From AG-12 sp035531535 (GTDB taxonomy: Bacteria; Chloroflexota; Dormibacteria; Aeolococcales; Bog-877), in the NCBI GenBank assembly GCA_035531535.1, contig DATKSV010000027.1, positions 1-64,000 on the forward strand: a stretch of DNA of 64,000 bases, read 5' to 3'. Below are positions 52,148 to 62,264 of this stretch, piece by piece; the first letter of the stretch is position 1; the number at the start of each line of letters is the position of its first letter. Below the pieces are notes generated by a model, which was not told where the DNA came from, ran no database searches, and saw only the letters and a list, made by a program, of their open reading frames with translations. Made by a program: the position numbers and the translations under genes.

Positions 52148-52153
52148 ATTATG
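52148..52153 (-). promoter_or_regulatory. Candidate -10 box of fbiC
   Basis: CATAAT on the minus strand ends 6 nt before the fbiC ATG, the spacing at which transcription would begin at the start codon itself. No ribosome-binding site is present. Confidence 0.5.
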
Positions 52154-52176
52154 CGGCCCGCAGTCCTGGGACTCGT

Positions 52177-52902
52177 TCAGTTGCGGGAGGAGAGCAGGCT
52201 GCGGGGGAAGGTGACGCCGTATTTCTCCACATGTTCGTCGAGAGCTTGCAGGAGCTGTTGCTGGAAGGCGAGCCGCTCGACCAGCTCAGACTGCGAGCCC
52301 TGCGCTGGATCCCCCTTCAGGTGGCGCTGGATCCAGGGAGGAATTGTGGCCACCAGGTGGGTGACTCCCCCGGTGAGGATGACGGTCTCCGGCCGGGGGT
52401 CCTCGACCCTGACCCCGACTCGAAGCAGGATCCCGGTCCTAGTAGCCAGACCCCAGACCCGCTCCCAGTGGCCGGGGTCGTGATGGATCCGATCGCTTCT
52501 GGTGTATCGGATCGAGGGGTCGTTGATGATGCTGGTGCTGGTGTCGCCCCAGCGCACCAGGCGCTCCAGGACGGGCTCATTGAGATCGCTGGCGACTGCC
52601 CGGACCAGCGAGGCGCAGCGGTCATCCAGGTCGGGTGGAAGCATCTCGGTGCCCTGGCGCCGGGCCATCATGAGCACCTCCACCACCCCCGCGTGGCGCA
52701 TGCAGTAACCGCGCCCATCGACTACCCGGAGATGCTCGGTGCAGGCCACCCAGGAGCAGTCGACCGCCCGGCGGTCGCGATAGAGACAGCGATAGGCCTC
52801 CGTGTTGGCGCACCCGCTATGGTCGCAACCACCTCCCTCGGCCTCCCCGTATCGGACCGGCTCGCCTTCGGGCTCCTCAGACTTGGCAGGCTTTTTGGCC
52901 AT
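52177..52902 (-). CDS. Cysteine-rich hypothetical protein
   Basis: A 241-residue cytosolic protein with a cluster of Cys and His in the first ~70 residues (CDHSGCANTEAYRCLY, VDCSWVACTEHLR, YCMRHAGVV), probably one or two zinc-binding sites resembling treble-clef or B-box-like knuckles. The rest is helical (ERLAFQQQLLQALDEHVEKYG). No family is recognised. It is transcribed in the same direction just upstream of fbiC, 35 nt away; whether they share a transcript is uncertain because fbiC has its own candidate -10 box. Confidence 0.65.
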   Translation of the reverse strand: MAKKPAKSEEPEGEPVRYGEAEGGGCDHSGCANTEAYRCLYRDRRAVDCSWVACTEHLRVVDGRGYCMRHAGVVEVLMMARRQGTEMLPPDLDDRCASLVRAVASDLNEPVLERLVRWGDTSTSIINDPSIRYTRSDRIHHDPGHWERVWGLATRTGILLRVGVRVEDPRPETVILTGGVTHLVATIPPWIQRHLKGDPAQGSQSELVERLAFQQQLLQALDEHVEKYGVTFPRSLLSSRN

Positions 52903-53078
52903 CTACTGGCGCTCCCCTTCTTGGCTGCCGCATTCGACATCCGGTCCCTGCGCCCAAACGCAAGAAAGCCCCGGGTGCCGACAGCCAAAGCGGAAGATAA
53001 CAGGTGGCCCCACGGGCAGCAATGGGTAACGGGCAGCCGAGCGGCACTTGTGACTGATTCTTGCATCTGAGGTGGTGG

Positions 53079-54635
53079 TCAGGGGAGCAGTCGATAGGCA
53101 GGAACGGTCAGGAATTCCACGAAGTCGGGACCAAGGGCCACCTCGTCGAACACTGCGCGTGCGTGTTCGAATCCAGGTCCCAGCCCAGCCAGGATCTGGT
53201 CCTCGGCGGCCACCACCTGGGATCTGGTCACCCGGCCGTGACGCAGCCACTGCCAGATCTGGGACCGCGAGATCTCGGCCGTGGCGGCGTCCTCCATCAG
53301 GTTGTCGATGGCGGCGGCCCCGGTCCCCTCCAGCCAGGCGTGGAGATAACGCACTCCGACCGAGACATTGAGGCGGAGGCCCAGCTCGCTCACATCCCCA
53401 GGGGTGGCGGCGATGGCCAGCAGATCCAAGGCCGTCACCTTGACGTCGTCGCGCCTGCGATCGACCTGATTGGGGCGCGACCCCAGCACCGAATCGAACA
53501 CCTCAGTGGCGGTCGCGACCAGGTCGGGATGGGCGACCCAGGTGCCGTCGAACCCCTGGCCGGCCTCGCGTTGCTTGTCCTGACGAACCCGCTCCAGCGC
53601 CATGCGGGTGTTCTCCGGATCATGCCGATTTGGGATGAAGGCGGCCATCCCGCCCAGCGCGTGGGTGCCCCGGCGGTGGCAGGTGCTCACCAACAGGTCG
53701 GTGTAGGCTCGCATGAAGGGGACCGTCATGGTGACCAAGGCCCGATCCGGCAGTACGAACTCCGGCCGGTTGCGGAACTTTCGGATCACCGAGAAGATGT
53801 AGTCCCAGCGCCCAGCGTTGAGTCCGACGGCGCGCTCCCTCAGCTCGAAGAGGATCTCCTCCATCTCGAATGCGGCCAGAATGTTCTCGATCAGGACGGT
53901 GGTCCTGATCGAGCCCCGAGGCAGCTCCAGCTCCTCCTCGGCGAGCCGGCAGGTGTCGTTCCAGAGCCGAGCCTCCAGATGCCCCTCCAGCTTGGGCAAG
54001 TAGAGATACGGCCCGCTACCTCGGTCCAGCAACCGACGCGCGTTGTGAAAGACGAAGAGGCCAAAGTCGAACCAGCTGGCGGAGATGGGGGCGCCGTCAA
54101 CCAGCAGGTGCTTCTCCAAAAGGTGCCAGCCACGAGGCCGCACCAGCAAGGTCGCCGTCTGGGGCTTGAGCTGGTAGCTCCGGCCGCCAACCTCCAGGGA
54201 GATGCTGCCGCGCACTGCGGCGGCTAGATTGGCCTGGCCCTCGATGCAGTTCTGCCAAGTTGGTGAGTTGGCGTCCTCGAAGTCCGCCATGTAGGTTCTG
54301 GCCCCCGAGTTGAGAGCGTTGATCATCATCTTGCGGTCAACCGGACCGGTGATCTCCACCCGTCGGTCGAGAAGATCCGGGGGCGGCTGGGCCACGGTCC
54401 AGCCAGGGTCATCCCGAACCACCGCGGTCGCCTCCGCGAAGGCGGGCAGGAGCCCCAGGTCGAACTCCTCCTGACGGCGCGACCGAGCCATCAGGATGGC
54501 ATCCCTTCCCGGCCCCAGGCGCCGCTGCAGGCGCATCAGAAAGTCGATGGCGCCCGGCGTCAGCACCGAATCCTGGGCGGTGCCCAAGTCGCCCAGGATC
54601 TGCACGCCGCCAACCCCGTGGCCGGGGCCGGTCAC
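53079..54635 (-). CDS. aceB: Malate synthase A
   Basis: Condenses glyoxylate with acetyl-CoA in the glyoxylate shunt. The 518-residue product is the A type. Signatures are ADFEDANSPTWQNCIEGQ, the family motif VGLNAGRWDYIFSVIRKF (usually HxxGLNxGxWDYxFS), IENILAAFEMEEILFELRE and GTWVAHPDLV. The GTG start overlaps the isocitrate lyase stop by 4 nt, so the two are a coupled operon. It allows growth on acetate or fatty acids. Confidence 0.94.
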   Translation of the reverse strand: MTGPGHGVGGVQILGDLGTAQDSVLTPGAIDFLMRLQRRLGPGRDAILMARSRRQEEFDLGLLPAFAEATAVVRDDPGWTVAQPPPDLLDRRVEITGPVDRKMMINALNSGARTYMADFEDANSPTWQNCIEGQANLAAAVRGSISLEVGGRSYQLKPQTATLLVRPRGWHLLEKHLLVDGAPISASWFDFGLFVFHNARRLLDRGSGPYLYLPKLEGHLEARLWNDTCRLAEEELELPRGSIRTTVLIENILAAFEMEEILFELRERAVGLNAGRWDYIFSVIRKFRNRPEFVLPDRALVTMTVPFMRAYTDLLVSTCHRRGTHALGGMAAFIPNRHDPENTRMALERVRQDKQREAGQGFDGTWVAHPDLVATATEVFDSVLGSRPNQVDRRRDDVKVTALDLLAIAATPGDVSELGLRLNVSVGVRYLHAWLEGTGAAAIDNLMEDAATAEISRSQIWQWLRHGRVTRSQVVAAEDQILAGLGPGFEHARAVFDEVALGPDFVEFLTVPAYRLLP

Positions 54636-55951
54636 GGGGTCGCCGAAGACTCGAACTGGGCCTCCTCAGTGGACCCCCTGAGGGCCAGGGTCGCGCTCTC
54701 CCCGCCGGTGACGGTCTCGAGCACGGTGTCGAAGTAACCGGCCCCGACCTCAAACTGATGGCGAGTCGAGGTGTAGCCCTGGAGCTCCAGCGCGAACTCC
54801 CGCTGCTGGAGGTGGACGTAGGCGGTCATGCCCTCCTCTGCGTAGCCCTTGGCCAGCTCGAACATCGAGGCGTTGGCGACGTGGAAGCCGGCCAGGGTCA
54901 CGAATTGGAAGCGATACCCCAGCTCCCCCAGCTGGCGCTGGAACGCGGCCACCTCGGAGTCGCTCAATTTGAGCTTCCAGTTGAACGACGGCGAGCAGTT
55001 GTAGGCCAACAGCTTGGCGGGGAAGCGGGCATGGATCGCCCGGGCGAAGACGGCCGCCTCCTCCAGGTCGGGAGTCGACGTCTCGAACCAGAGCGCGTCG
55101 CAGAAGGGCGCGTAGGTAAGCGCCCTGGCGATCACCGGTTCCAACCCCGGACGAACTCGGAAGTAGCCTTCGGAGGTCCTTTCCCCGGTCCGGAACTCGC
55201 GGTCGACCGGGTCGATGTCACTGGTGAGCAGGGTGGCGCTGAGAGCGTCGGTCCGGGCCACCAGCAGGGTGGGCACCCCCACCACGTCGGCGGCCAGCCG
55301 GGCTGCCACCAGGGTGCGCACGAATTGGCTGGTGGGAACCAGGACCTTGCCGCCGAGGTGGCCACATTTCTTCTCCGAGGCCAGCTGATCTTCGAAGTGC
55401 ACCCCTGACACCCCCGCCTCGATCATCGACTTCATCAGCTCGAAGGCGTGGAGGGGGCCGCCGAAGCCGGCCTCGGCATCAGCCACGATCGGGGCCACCC
55501 ACTCGCGGTCGTGGTTCCCTTCGGCCCAGGCGATCTGATCCGCTCGCAGCATGGCGTTGTTGAGCCGGCGCGCCAGGACCGGCGCACTATTGGCGGGATA
55601 CAGGCTCTGGTCCGGGTAGGTCTCTCCGGCCACGTTGGCGTCGGCCGCCACCTGCCAGCCGGACAGGTAGATGGCCTGGAGTCCCGCCTTCACCATCTGC
55701 ACCGCCTGCTGGCCGGTGAGAGCCCCCAAGGCGGGGACGTAGTCGCTGTCCCGGAGCAGGCCCCAGAGCCGCTCAGCCCCTCGCCGGGCCAGGGTGTGCT
55801 CGACCAGAAACGATCCCCGCAGCCGCATCACCTCGCTGGCCGAGTAGGGACGCTCGATGCCCTCCCAGCGGGGGCCGGTCCACTCCAGCTCAAGCCTATC
55901 GGCTGCCGACGCAGCCTCCGCCGGCCTGCCGTTGTGAGGGCTCGCGGTCAT
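54632..55951 (-). CDS. aceA: Isocitrate lyase
   Basis: First enzyme of the glyoxylate shunt, splitting isocitrate to succinate and glyoxylate. At 439 residues it is the short bacterial type. The catalytic Cys motif is KKCGHLGGKVLVPT, with GVSGVHFEDQLASE and WFETSTPDLEEA also typical. The ATG has GGAGG about 9 nt upstream. Downstream lies malate synthase in the same operon. A perfect 7-bp inverted repeat about 86 bp upstream could be the operator. Confidence 0.96.
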   Translation of the reverse strand: MTASPHNGRPAEAASAADRLELEWTGPRWEGIERPYSASEVMRLRGSFLVEHTLARRGAERLWGLLRDSDYVPALGALTGQQAVQMVKAGLQAIYLSGWQVAADANVAGETYPDQSLYPANSAPVLARRLNNAMLRADQIAWAEGNHDREWVAPIVADAEAGFGGPLHAFELMKSMIEAGVSGVHFEDQLASEKKCGHLGGKVLVPTSQFVRTLVAARLAADVVGVPTLLVARTDALSATLLTSDIDPVDREFRTGERTSEGYFRVRPGLEPVIARALTYAPFCDALWFETSTPDLEEAAVFARAIHARFPAKLLAYNCSPSFNWKLKLSDSEVAAFQRQLGELGYRFQFVTLAGFHVANASMFELAKGYAEEGMTAYVHLQQREFALELQGYTSTRHQFEVGAGYFDTVLETVTGGESATLALRGSTEEAQFESSATP

Positions 55952-56036
55952 GGCTGTATTCCTCCACGCAAGTTGGTGCCCGAGACACCGTGGAAAATGT
56001 GGAAACAGCCCGACGGCGTAGCCTTGCCCAGCGGCC

Positions 56037-56053
56037 GGATGAACAATTCATCC
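56037..56053. promoter_or_regulatory. Perfect inverted repeat upstream of aceA
   Basis: GGATGAA-CAA-TTCATCC, seven-base arms with a 3-nt centre, 86 bp before the isocitrate lyase ATG. It is the most striking symmetric element near the glyoxylate operon and a good candidate for a dimeric repressor/activator. Otherwise the ~450-bp region to 56400 shows no gene. Confidence 0.5.
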
Positions 56054-56519
56054 AGGGGGCGACTGGTGGGCGCGCCCGAACTCTTCCGAACTTGGACTCT
56101 TATCGGGCGACCATCGCAAGAGACTAGGGAATGTTGTCTCGGGTGTCAAGGGTGCCATGGGTGCCGGGGTCCGCCGGCCCCGGACTTCTCGAGCCCCGCC
56201 CGCTTCTGCGGCGCCAGGTGCCCACCCGCCTCGAACTTCTGCTGCTCGAGGCGACCCCAGGAGTCCTCGCTGGCGGCTCGGTCCTTGCCGGCGACCATGG
56301 CGGCGGCGGCTGGACTAAGGCGAATCAGCTCCGAGTCCGGCAGGGCGTCGACTCCTGCTCGACGATCCAAGGTCAGAGCTGGTGGGAGGAGGCGTAGGTG
56401 TGTCGGATTGCCAACGGCGGTTGGCGAGGGCCGCATTTCCTGAGGCGCCGCCACCAAAGTCCAGACCGCGCGTTGCGCGGCGTTCTGGCAGCGGGCGACG
56501 GCCCGGAAAGTGAGCGCAA

Positions 56520-56700
56520 CCGAGCAGTTAGGAGAAGCTCCGGCTGCACATCGACGTCAACGCCGCCGACCACGACCAGGCCCCAGCCCTCACGGCGTGC
56601 CCGCTCCAGCAGGCCATAGAAGTCATGTACCGAGCGGCTGGCCCGGTCGAGCTTGGCGGCCACCAGGGCGAACTGGGCCTGCCGCCAGGCTGCCGCCGGA
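56520..56700 (-). pseudogene. Serine recombinase fragment
   Basis: The minus strand reads QFALVAAKLDRASRSVHDFY then GLLERARREGWGLVVVGGVDVD, the core helix and strand of resolvase/invertase proteins (normally LVVAKLDRLSRSVxDF...). The catalytic N-terminus, the rest of the core and the DNA-binding part are missing. It is a scrap of a mobile element next to the VapBC module. Confidence 0.6.
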
Positions 56701-56852
56701 GGCTAGGTCCTGGTGGATCCGCAGCAGCTGGAGTGCCGGTGAGGAGCGTGTCACGAAGTGCCATCTGGGCCGAGGCCGGTGCGGCCCTCCGCCAGCCAAT
56801 ATGATGCGTAACGCCTCATTTTGCATCTCAGGAGGCTATCCTTTGAACCATA

Positions 56853-57110
56853 CTGAGAGCACTCACCCTTCGTCTTGATGAGGCCGACCGGGCCGCGTTG
56901 GAGAAACAGGCCGACCAGCTCCAGATCCGTCCCGGCACGCTTGCCCGCATCCTGGTGCATGCTGGGCTGACCGCGGACGTGCTCAATGCGGGCAGCAAAG
57001 ACGCCCAAACCGCGCTCGATCGCCTGGTGCGACGTTCCCAGCGGCGAACCCCGGCTGACGCAGTGCGCTTGGTAGCCGACGCTCGCCGGGCACTAGAACC
57101 GCGCCGGTGA
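56853..57110 (+). CDS. vapB: VapB-like antitoxin
   Basis: About 86 residues: LRALTLRLDEADRAALEKQADQLQIR, then RPGTLARILVHAGLT, and a C-terminal basic tail. The ribbon-helix-helix start (short strand then helix) fits an RHH antitoxin. There is no ATG/GTG/TTG at the expected start: the frame begins after a TGA at 56844 and the codons are ACC, ATA, CTG; a TTG exists only at 56898, inside the DNA-binding fold. AGGAGG at 56830-56835 lies 14-17 nt before ATA/CTG. The VapC toxin gene overlaps its stop. Confidence 0.55.
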   Translation: MRALTLRLDEADRAALEKQADQLQIRPGTLARILVHAGLTADVLNAGSKDAQTALDRLVRRSQRRTPADAVRLVADARRALEPRR

Positions 57111-57532
57111 GCGCCGTCGTGGATGCTAGCGTCATCATCGCCGTGGTGGTGGCCGACGAGCGTCAAGATGCCGTTCGGACTCGCTTGGAAGGATGGTTGA
57201 AGGTTGGCGAGCGTTTGCATGCTCCGGCGGTGCTGCCATATGAGGTCGCCAATGTTCTCGCCAGATTGGTGTTTGATGGGGCGCTTCAGATCAGTGAGGT
57301 GAACGACATCTGGAGCGACCTTGCTGCTGTGGGTCTAGTCCTGCACCCTTTCGACCTAGCCGGGGACGGTCCCGAAGTGGCCGCTATCAACGCTCGCTTG
57401 CGCCGACGGCACGCCACCGACGCGACCTACGTATGCCTGGCCCGTCGGCTCGGCACGGACGTGTGGACGCTCGACAAGGCATTCGCCCCGAATGCTGCTG
57501 ATCTTGGGCTGCCTGTCCAGCTCATGACCTGA
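57107..57532 (+). CDS. vapC: VapC-type PIN-domain toxin
   Basis: A 141-residue PIN-domain ribonuclease from a GTG start that overlaps the antitoxin stop by 4 nt. The acidic catalytic residues can be placed at Asp6 (SAVVDASVIIAV), Glu in LPYEVANVLARL, Asp in RRRHATDATYVCLA and Asp in WTLDKAFAP. VapC toxins cut tRNA or rRNA and are neutralised by VapB. The frame is complete. The ~270 bases after it are empty. Confidence 0.85.
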   Translation: MSAVVDASVIIAVVVADERQDAVRTRLEGWLKVGERLHAPAVLPYEVANVLARLVFDGALQISEVNDIWSDLAAVGLVLHPFDLAGDGPEVAAINARLRRRHATDATYVCLARRLGTDVWTLDKAFAPNAADLGLPVQLMT

Positions 57533-57801
57533 CGTCGACTATGGGCAGTGGACTGCCCGCTTTCGTCCTTGAGGCAGCCAGGTCCCGGGCGACCGACGTG
57601 GCACCAGCACCTAACCGTCGCACGGTCTGGCTATCCCAGCCAGCGCTTGAGGATTGGGAGGTAGCAAGGATCGGCCCGTACTAGGCCAGCCGGTCTTGTG
57701 GAGGTGACTTCGCTCGCCACGTTGCATCGGTCCTGCGAAGCCACCGAGTCGCGCCCCTCGATGGGCCGTGCCGTAGCCAGCCCATAGGGGAGAATTGCGG
57801 C

Positions 57802-58218
57802 ATGAATGCTAATGGTGGCTTGCATGGATTGCTGGCGCGGATGTCGCCCCAGCGCCGTCCCGGGACCTACGTGTTCGTGGTGGTCGCCAAGGGAGAGCCG
57901 ATCCCCAAAGTGGAGGTGTTCGCCAGCGTGGTGGAAGCGGAGGGAGTCTCACTGGTCCTGTCCCGTGAGGATGCAGACGTGGCGGGGCTCGCCTACGACT
58001 TCCTGGCCGGCTGGATCACCTTAGGGGTGCACTCGAAAGTCAGCGATATCGGCTTGACGGCAGCGGTTAGCGCCGCCCTTGCCGACGCTGGGATCAGCTG
58101 CAACGTGATCGCCGGGTACCACCACGACCACCTGCTGGTGCCCGTCGAGCGGCTTGTGGAGGCCCTCGATGTCCTGCGGAGACTGAGCGCCAGCCACCGT
58201 CTGCGGACTGTGCCGTGA
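57802..58218 (+). CDS. ACT-domain protein (COG3602-like)
   Basis: A 138-residue protein with tandem ACT-type folds. The first half has GTYVFVVVAKGEPIPKVEVFASV; the second, WITLGVHSKVSDIGLTAAVS and AGISCNVIAGYHHDHLLVPVERL, the most conserved part of this family. ACT domains bind amino acids, but this group of stand-alone proteins has no established function. The ATG at 57802 has a purine-rich GGGGAG stretch upstream. Confidence 0.75.
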   Translation: MNANGGLHGLLARMSPQRRPGTYVFVVVAKGEPIPKVEVFASVVEAEGVSLVLSREDADVAGLAYDFLAGWITLGVHSKVSDIGLTAAVSAALADAGISCNVIAGYHHDHLLVPVERLVEALDVLRRLSASHRLRTVP

Positions 58219-58309
58219 TGGGGCCCGACCGGAGACGGATCTGATCTGGGCGGCGGGCAGCGCCGAACTCTAGAGCGCCGACTGGCGGTCGCTCGGGTTC
58301 GGCCGCAGG

Positions 58310-58972
58310 CTAAGCCGGAGCGGCCTGCCCGCAGTGGGAGCAGAAGTGCGCCCCAACCAGAAGCACCCGACCGCAAGATGGGCAGATCTGAGAGCCGGGA
58401 CTCGCCCCTGCGGATGGCCGGGTCAGCGCCCCGGAGGGAGAGTAGTCGAGAGCTGGCGGGGCTCCCATCTGCCAGATTCGCCAGTGCACCAGACCCATCG
58501 CGGCGATCAGGAGGGCGAGCGCCAAACCCACCCAGGCGAACGCCCCTGCAAACGGGACATCCCCCGGATTGGAGACCAGAGGGCCGAAGTGCGGTATCAG
58601 ATCCAGGATGGTGAACATCAGAAGCGCGGCGCTGAGGAGAGTTGAGATCAAACTGCGGTATGCGCTCGACAGCATCAAGCCGATGTGCGCCAACCGCAGC
58701 GCCTCCCAGAGCAGCAGCGCCAGGGCGAAGAGGGCAGCCGCCGGGCCCGCCCCACCGAGACCGGTCTGAACCCCACCGCAAAACCCTACTGGCTGCAGGA
58801 TCGCCGCATGGGTCGCGAAGGGAGACCGGATCAACGGTCCGGGGGCAAGGCAGACCGGGCTCGGGCCCCAGGGCAAGAAGAGGTCGAGGAAGAAGACCAC
58901 CGCCAGGCCCGCCAGCAGGACTCCTTCCGAGGCCATTCCCAGCAGCCATGAGCGCTTCGGCATCGAGCTCAT
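58310..58972 (-). CDS. Membrane protein with C-terminal zinc ribbon
   Basis: About 220 residues. ATG at 58972 chosen; 58963 is the next ATG. Four hydrophobic segments can be seen (LLAGLAVVFFLDLFLPWG, AALFALALLLWEALRLAHIGL, LLSAALLMFTILDLIP and AWVGLALALLIAAMGLVHW). The cytosolic tail ends in CPSCGRVLLVGAHFCSHCGQ, a four-Cys zinc ribbon like those in DUF-type prokaryotic zinc-ribbon membrane proteins. No function is assigned. It lies just downstream of purH on the same strand and may share its transcript. Confidence 0.65.
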   Translation of the reverse strand: MSSMPKRSWLLGMASEGVLLAGLAVVFFLDLFLPWGPSPVCLAPGPLIRSPFATHAAILQPVGFCGGVQTGLGGAGPAAALFALALLLWEALRLAHIGLMLSSAYRSLISTLLSAALLMFTILDLIPHFGPLVSNPGDVPFAGAFAWVGLALALLIAAMGLVHWRIWQMGAPPALDYSPSGALTRPSAGASPGSQICPSCGRVLLVGAHFCSHCGQAAPA

Positions 58973-59032
58973 TGTCGCCCCCAAGCGAAATCCACGTGCC
59001 GGCACCATACACCCGCCCGGGCGGAGACGGCG

Positions 59033-60571
59033 TCAGTGGCGAAAGTGACGTCTCCCGGTCGCCACCAGGGCCATTCCAGCTTGGTCGGCCACGGCCAGAA
59101 CCTCCGGGTCACGCTTCGAGCCCCCGGGATGGATGGCCGCGCTGACCCCGGCGTCGGCGGCCAGTTGCAGGCCGTCGGGCATGGGAAAGAATGCGTCCGA
59201 GGCCAGGCAGCTGCCCTGGGAGCGAGCGCCGGCACGAGCTACCGCCAGCTGGACCGACTCCACCCGCGACATCTGGCCCGCCCCGATCCCCACCGCCGTG
59301 CCGTCCCGGCAGAGCACGATGGCGTTCGACTTGACCGCCCTCACGACCTGCCAGGCAAGGGTCAGCTGGGCCCACTCAGCGGGGCTGGGGGAGCGCCGGG
59401 AAAGCACCGTGAAGGCCGCCTCGGGGTCGGCGGCGGAGTCCGGAGTCTGGACCAGAAAACCCCCGTCCAGGCTGCGAAAATCCCAGTCGCCCAGGGCTGA
59501 TGGCAGGGCCACCTGCAGGACCCTGAGACGGGGCTTGGCGGCCAGCACCAGGGCGGCTTCGGGGGTGATCGCGGGCGCCACCACAAGCTCCAGGAAATGG
59601 CCCCGTAGCGCCTCGGCGGCCTCGATGTCGAGCTCCTGATTGAGGCCCACGACACCGCCATAGGCAGAGCGTGGGTCGCAGTCGTAGGCCCGCCGGAAGG
59701 CCTCGGCTACGGTTGCGCCCAGCGCCACTCCACAGGGGTTGGTGTGTTTCACCACCACCGCCGAGGGGGTCGGGAGCGCCTGGCATAGGCGCCAGGCAGC
59801 GTCGGCGTCCAGCCAGTTGGTGTAGGAGAGCTCCGGGCCCTGGAGCTGTTGGGCGGCGGCTACCCCGCCGGCGGCAGCGCCAGCCGCGTAGAGGGCCCCC
59901 TCTTGATGGGGGTTCTCCCCGTAGCGGAGAACCTGGCGGAGGCTCCCGGTCAGAGTCAGGCGCCGCGGCCACGGCTGAGGCGCGGGGGCGGGCATCCCGG
60001 CCAGATGGGCGGCGATGGCCCCATCGTAAGCGGCTGTGAGTTGGAAGACGCGCAACGCCAAGTCCCGCAACTGGTCCGGAGAAAGGCCCCCCGAGCCAAT
60101 CGCCTCCAGCACCTCCTGATACTGGTCGGGGCTGGACACCGCCGCCACATCGCGCCAATTCTTGGCGGCAGCCCGAAGCAGCGTCGGGCCTCCGATGTCA
60201 ATCGCCTCGAGCACCGCATCCAGGGCCGCTCCGGAGGCGGCCACCCTGGCGAACGGGTAGAGGTTGACCACCACCATGTCGATGGGCCGGTAACCGAACC
60301 TCTCGAGCGTCGCCAGATCCTCCGTCCGATCTCGGCGCGCCAAAATCCCGGCATGGACCGCGGGGTGAAGGGTCTTGACCCTTCCCTCCAGCATCTCCTC
60401 CACCTTGGTCAGCTCCGAGACCGGGACCACCTGGAGTCCGGCCTCCCTCAGGACCCGGGCGGTGCCGCCGGTCGCCACCAGCTCGACGCCCAGTTCGCTC
60501 AGCCCGGTCGCGAACTCCACCAGGCCGCTCTTATCGTCGACCCCGAGCAGAGCACGTCGAGGCTTCAACAC
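59033..60571 (-). CDS. purH: Bifunctional PurH (AICAR formyltransferase/IMP cyclohydrolase)
   Basis: Performs the last two steps of purine synthesis. About 512 residues from GTG at 60571, which overlaps the purN stop (TTG at 60568 also possible). The N-terminal MGS-like cyclohydrolase has LGVDDKSGLVEFATGLSE and PIDMVVVNLYPF; the C-terminal formyltransferase has VVVKHTNPCGVALG (catalytic Lys and His) and the DAFFPMPDGL near the end. The frame is open upstream to 60652 over the purN end, but homology begins at the GTG. Confidence 0.93.
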   Translation of the reverse strand: MLKPRRALLGVDDKSGLVEFATGLSELGVELVATGGTARVLREAGLQVVPVSELTKVEEMLEGRVKTLHPAVHAGILARRDRTEDLATLERFGYRPIDMVVVNLYPFARVAASGAALDAVLEAIDIGGPTLLRAAAKNWRDVAAVSSPDQYQEVLEAIGSGGLSPDQLRDLALRVFQLTAAYDGAIAAHLAGMPAPAPQPWPRRLTLTGSLRQVLRYGENPHQEGALYAAGAAAGGVAAAQQLQGPELSYTNWLDADAAWRLCQALPTPSAVVVKHTNPCGVALGATVAEAFRRAYDCDPRSAYGGVVGLNQELDIEAAEALRGHFLELVVAPAITPEAALVLAAKPRLRVLQVALPSALGDWDFRSLDGGFLVQTPDSAADPEAAFTVLSRRSPSPAEWAQLTLAWQVVRAVKSNAIVLCRDGTAVGIGAGQMSRVESVQLAVARAGARSQGSCLASDAFFPMPDGLQLAADAGVSAAIHPGGSKRDPEVLAVADQAGMALVATGRRHFRH

Positions 60572-61173
60572 GTCCGGCGCCGGACTCGGCGTCCCTCCAC
60601 CAGCAGCCCATCGCTCGCCAGCAGCTCGACCGCCCGGGGCAGGATTCGCCACTCCTGCTCGTGGATGCGTTGGAGCAGGCTGGCAGGAGTGTCGTCGTCC
60701 CTGACCTCCACCGCCGCCTGGAGCACGATCGGACCGCCGTCGACCGATTCTGGGTCGACGATGTGGACCGTGCAGCCGGTCACCTTGACCCCATACTCCA
60801 GGGCCTGCTCCACCGCCGTCATGGTGCCCGCGAAAGCGGGAAGCAGGCTGTTGTGAAGGTTGAGGATCCGCCCCGCGAACGCGCTCAGGAGAGGCTCTCC
60901 CAGGATCCGGTCGTAGCCGGCCAGGACCAGGATCTCAACTTTGTTCTCGCCTAGCCAATCGGCCATGGCGGCGTCCCTGGCGCGGGAATCCCCCGCGTAG
61001 TCACGGGCCGGGAAAGCCTGGCAGGGTATGCCCGAAGACCGGGCCAGCGCCAGCGCCGGGCAGGCGGTCCGATTGGATGCCACCGCCGCCACCGCGGCAG
61101 GGAATCCGGGCACCCCGGCGGCGGCTACCAGGGCGGCCAGGTTGCTGCCGCGTCCGGAGACCAGCACCCCCAC
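60565..61173 (-). CDS. purN: Phosphoribosylglycinamide formyltransferase 1
   Basis: Uses 10-formyl-THF to formylate GAR. The start at GTG 61173 was chosen because VGVLVSGRGSNLAAL is the family N-terminus; a CTG at 61200 overlapping the purM stop (CTGA) is an alternative. About 202 residues. The active-site set is readable: Asn and His in NLHNSLLPAFAG, and Asp in HIVDPESVDGGPI. It ends overlapping purH. Confidence 0.92.
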   Translation of the reverse strand: MGVLVSGRGSNLAALVAAAGVPGFPAAVAAVASNRTACPALALARSSGIPCQAFPARDYAGDSRARDAAMADWLGENKVEILVLAGYDRILGEPLLSAFAGRILNLHNSLLPAFAGTMTAVEQALEYGVKVTGCTVHIVDPESVDGGPIVLQAAVEVRDDDTPASLLQRIHEQEWRILPRAVELLASDGLLVEGRRVRRRTC

Positions 61174-61196
61174 CCCACGTCGTGCTTGCTGGTCGG

Positions 61197-62264
<1,068 letters not shown>

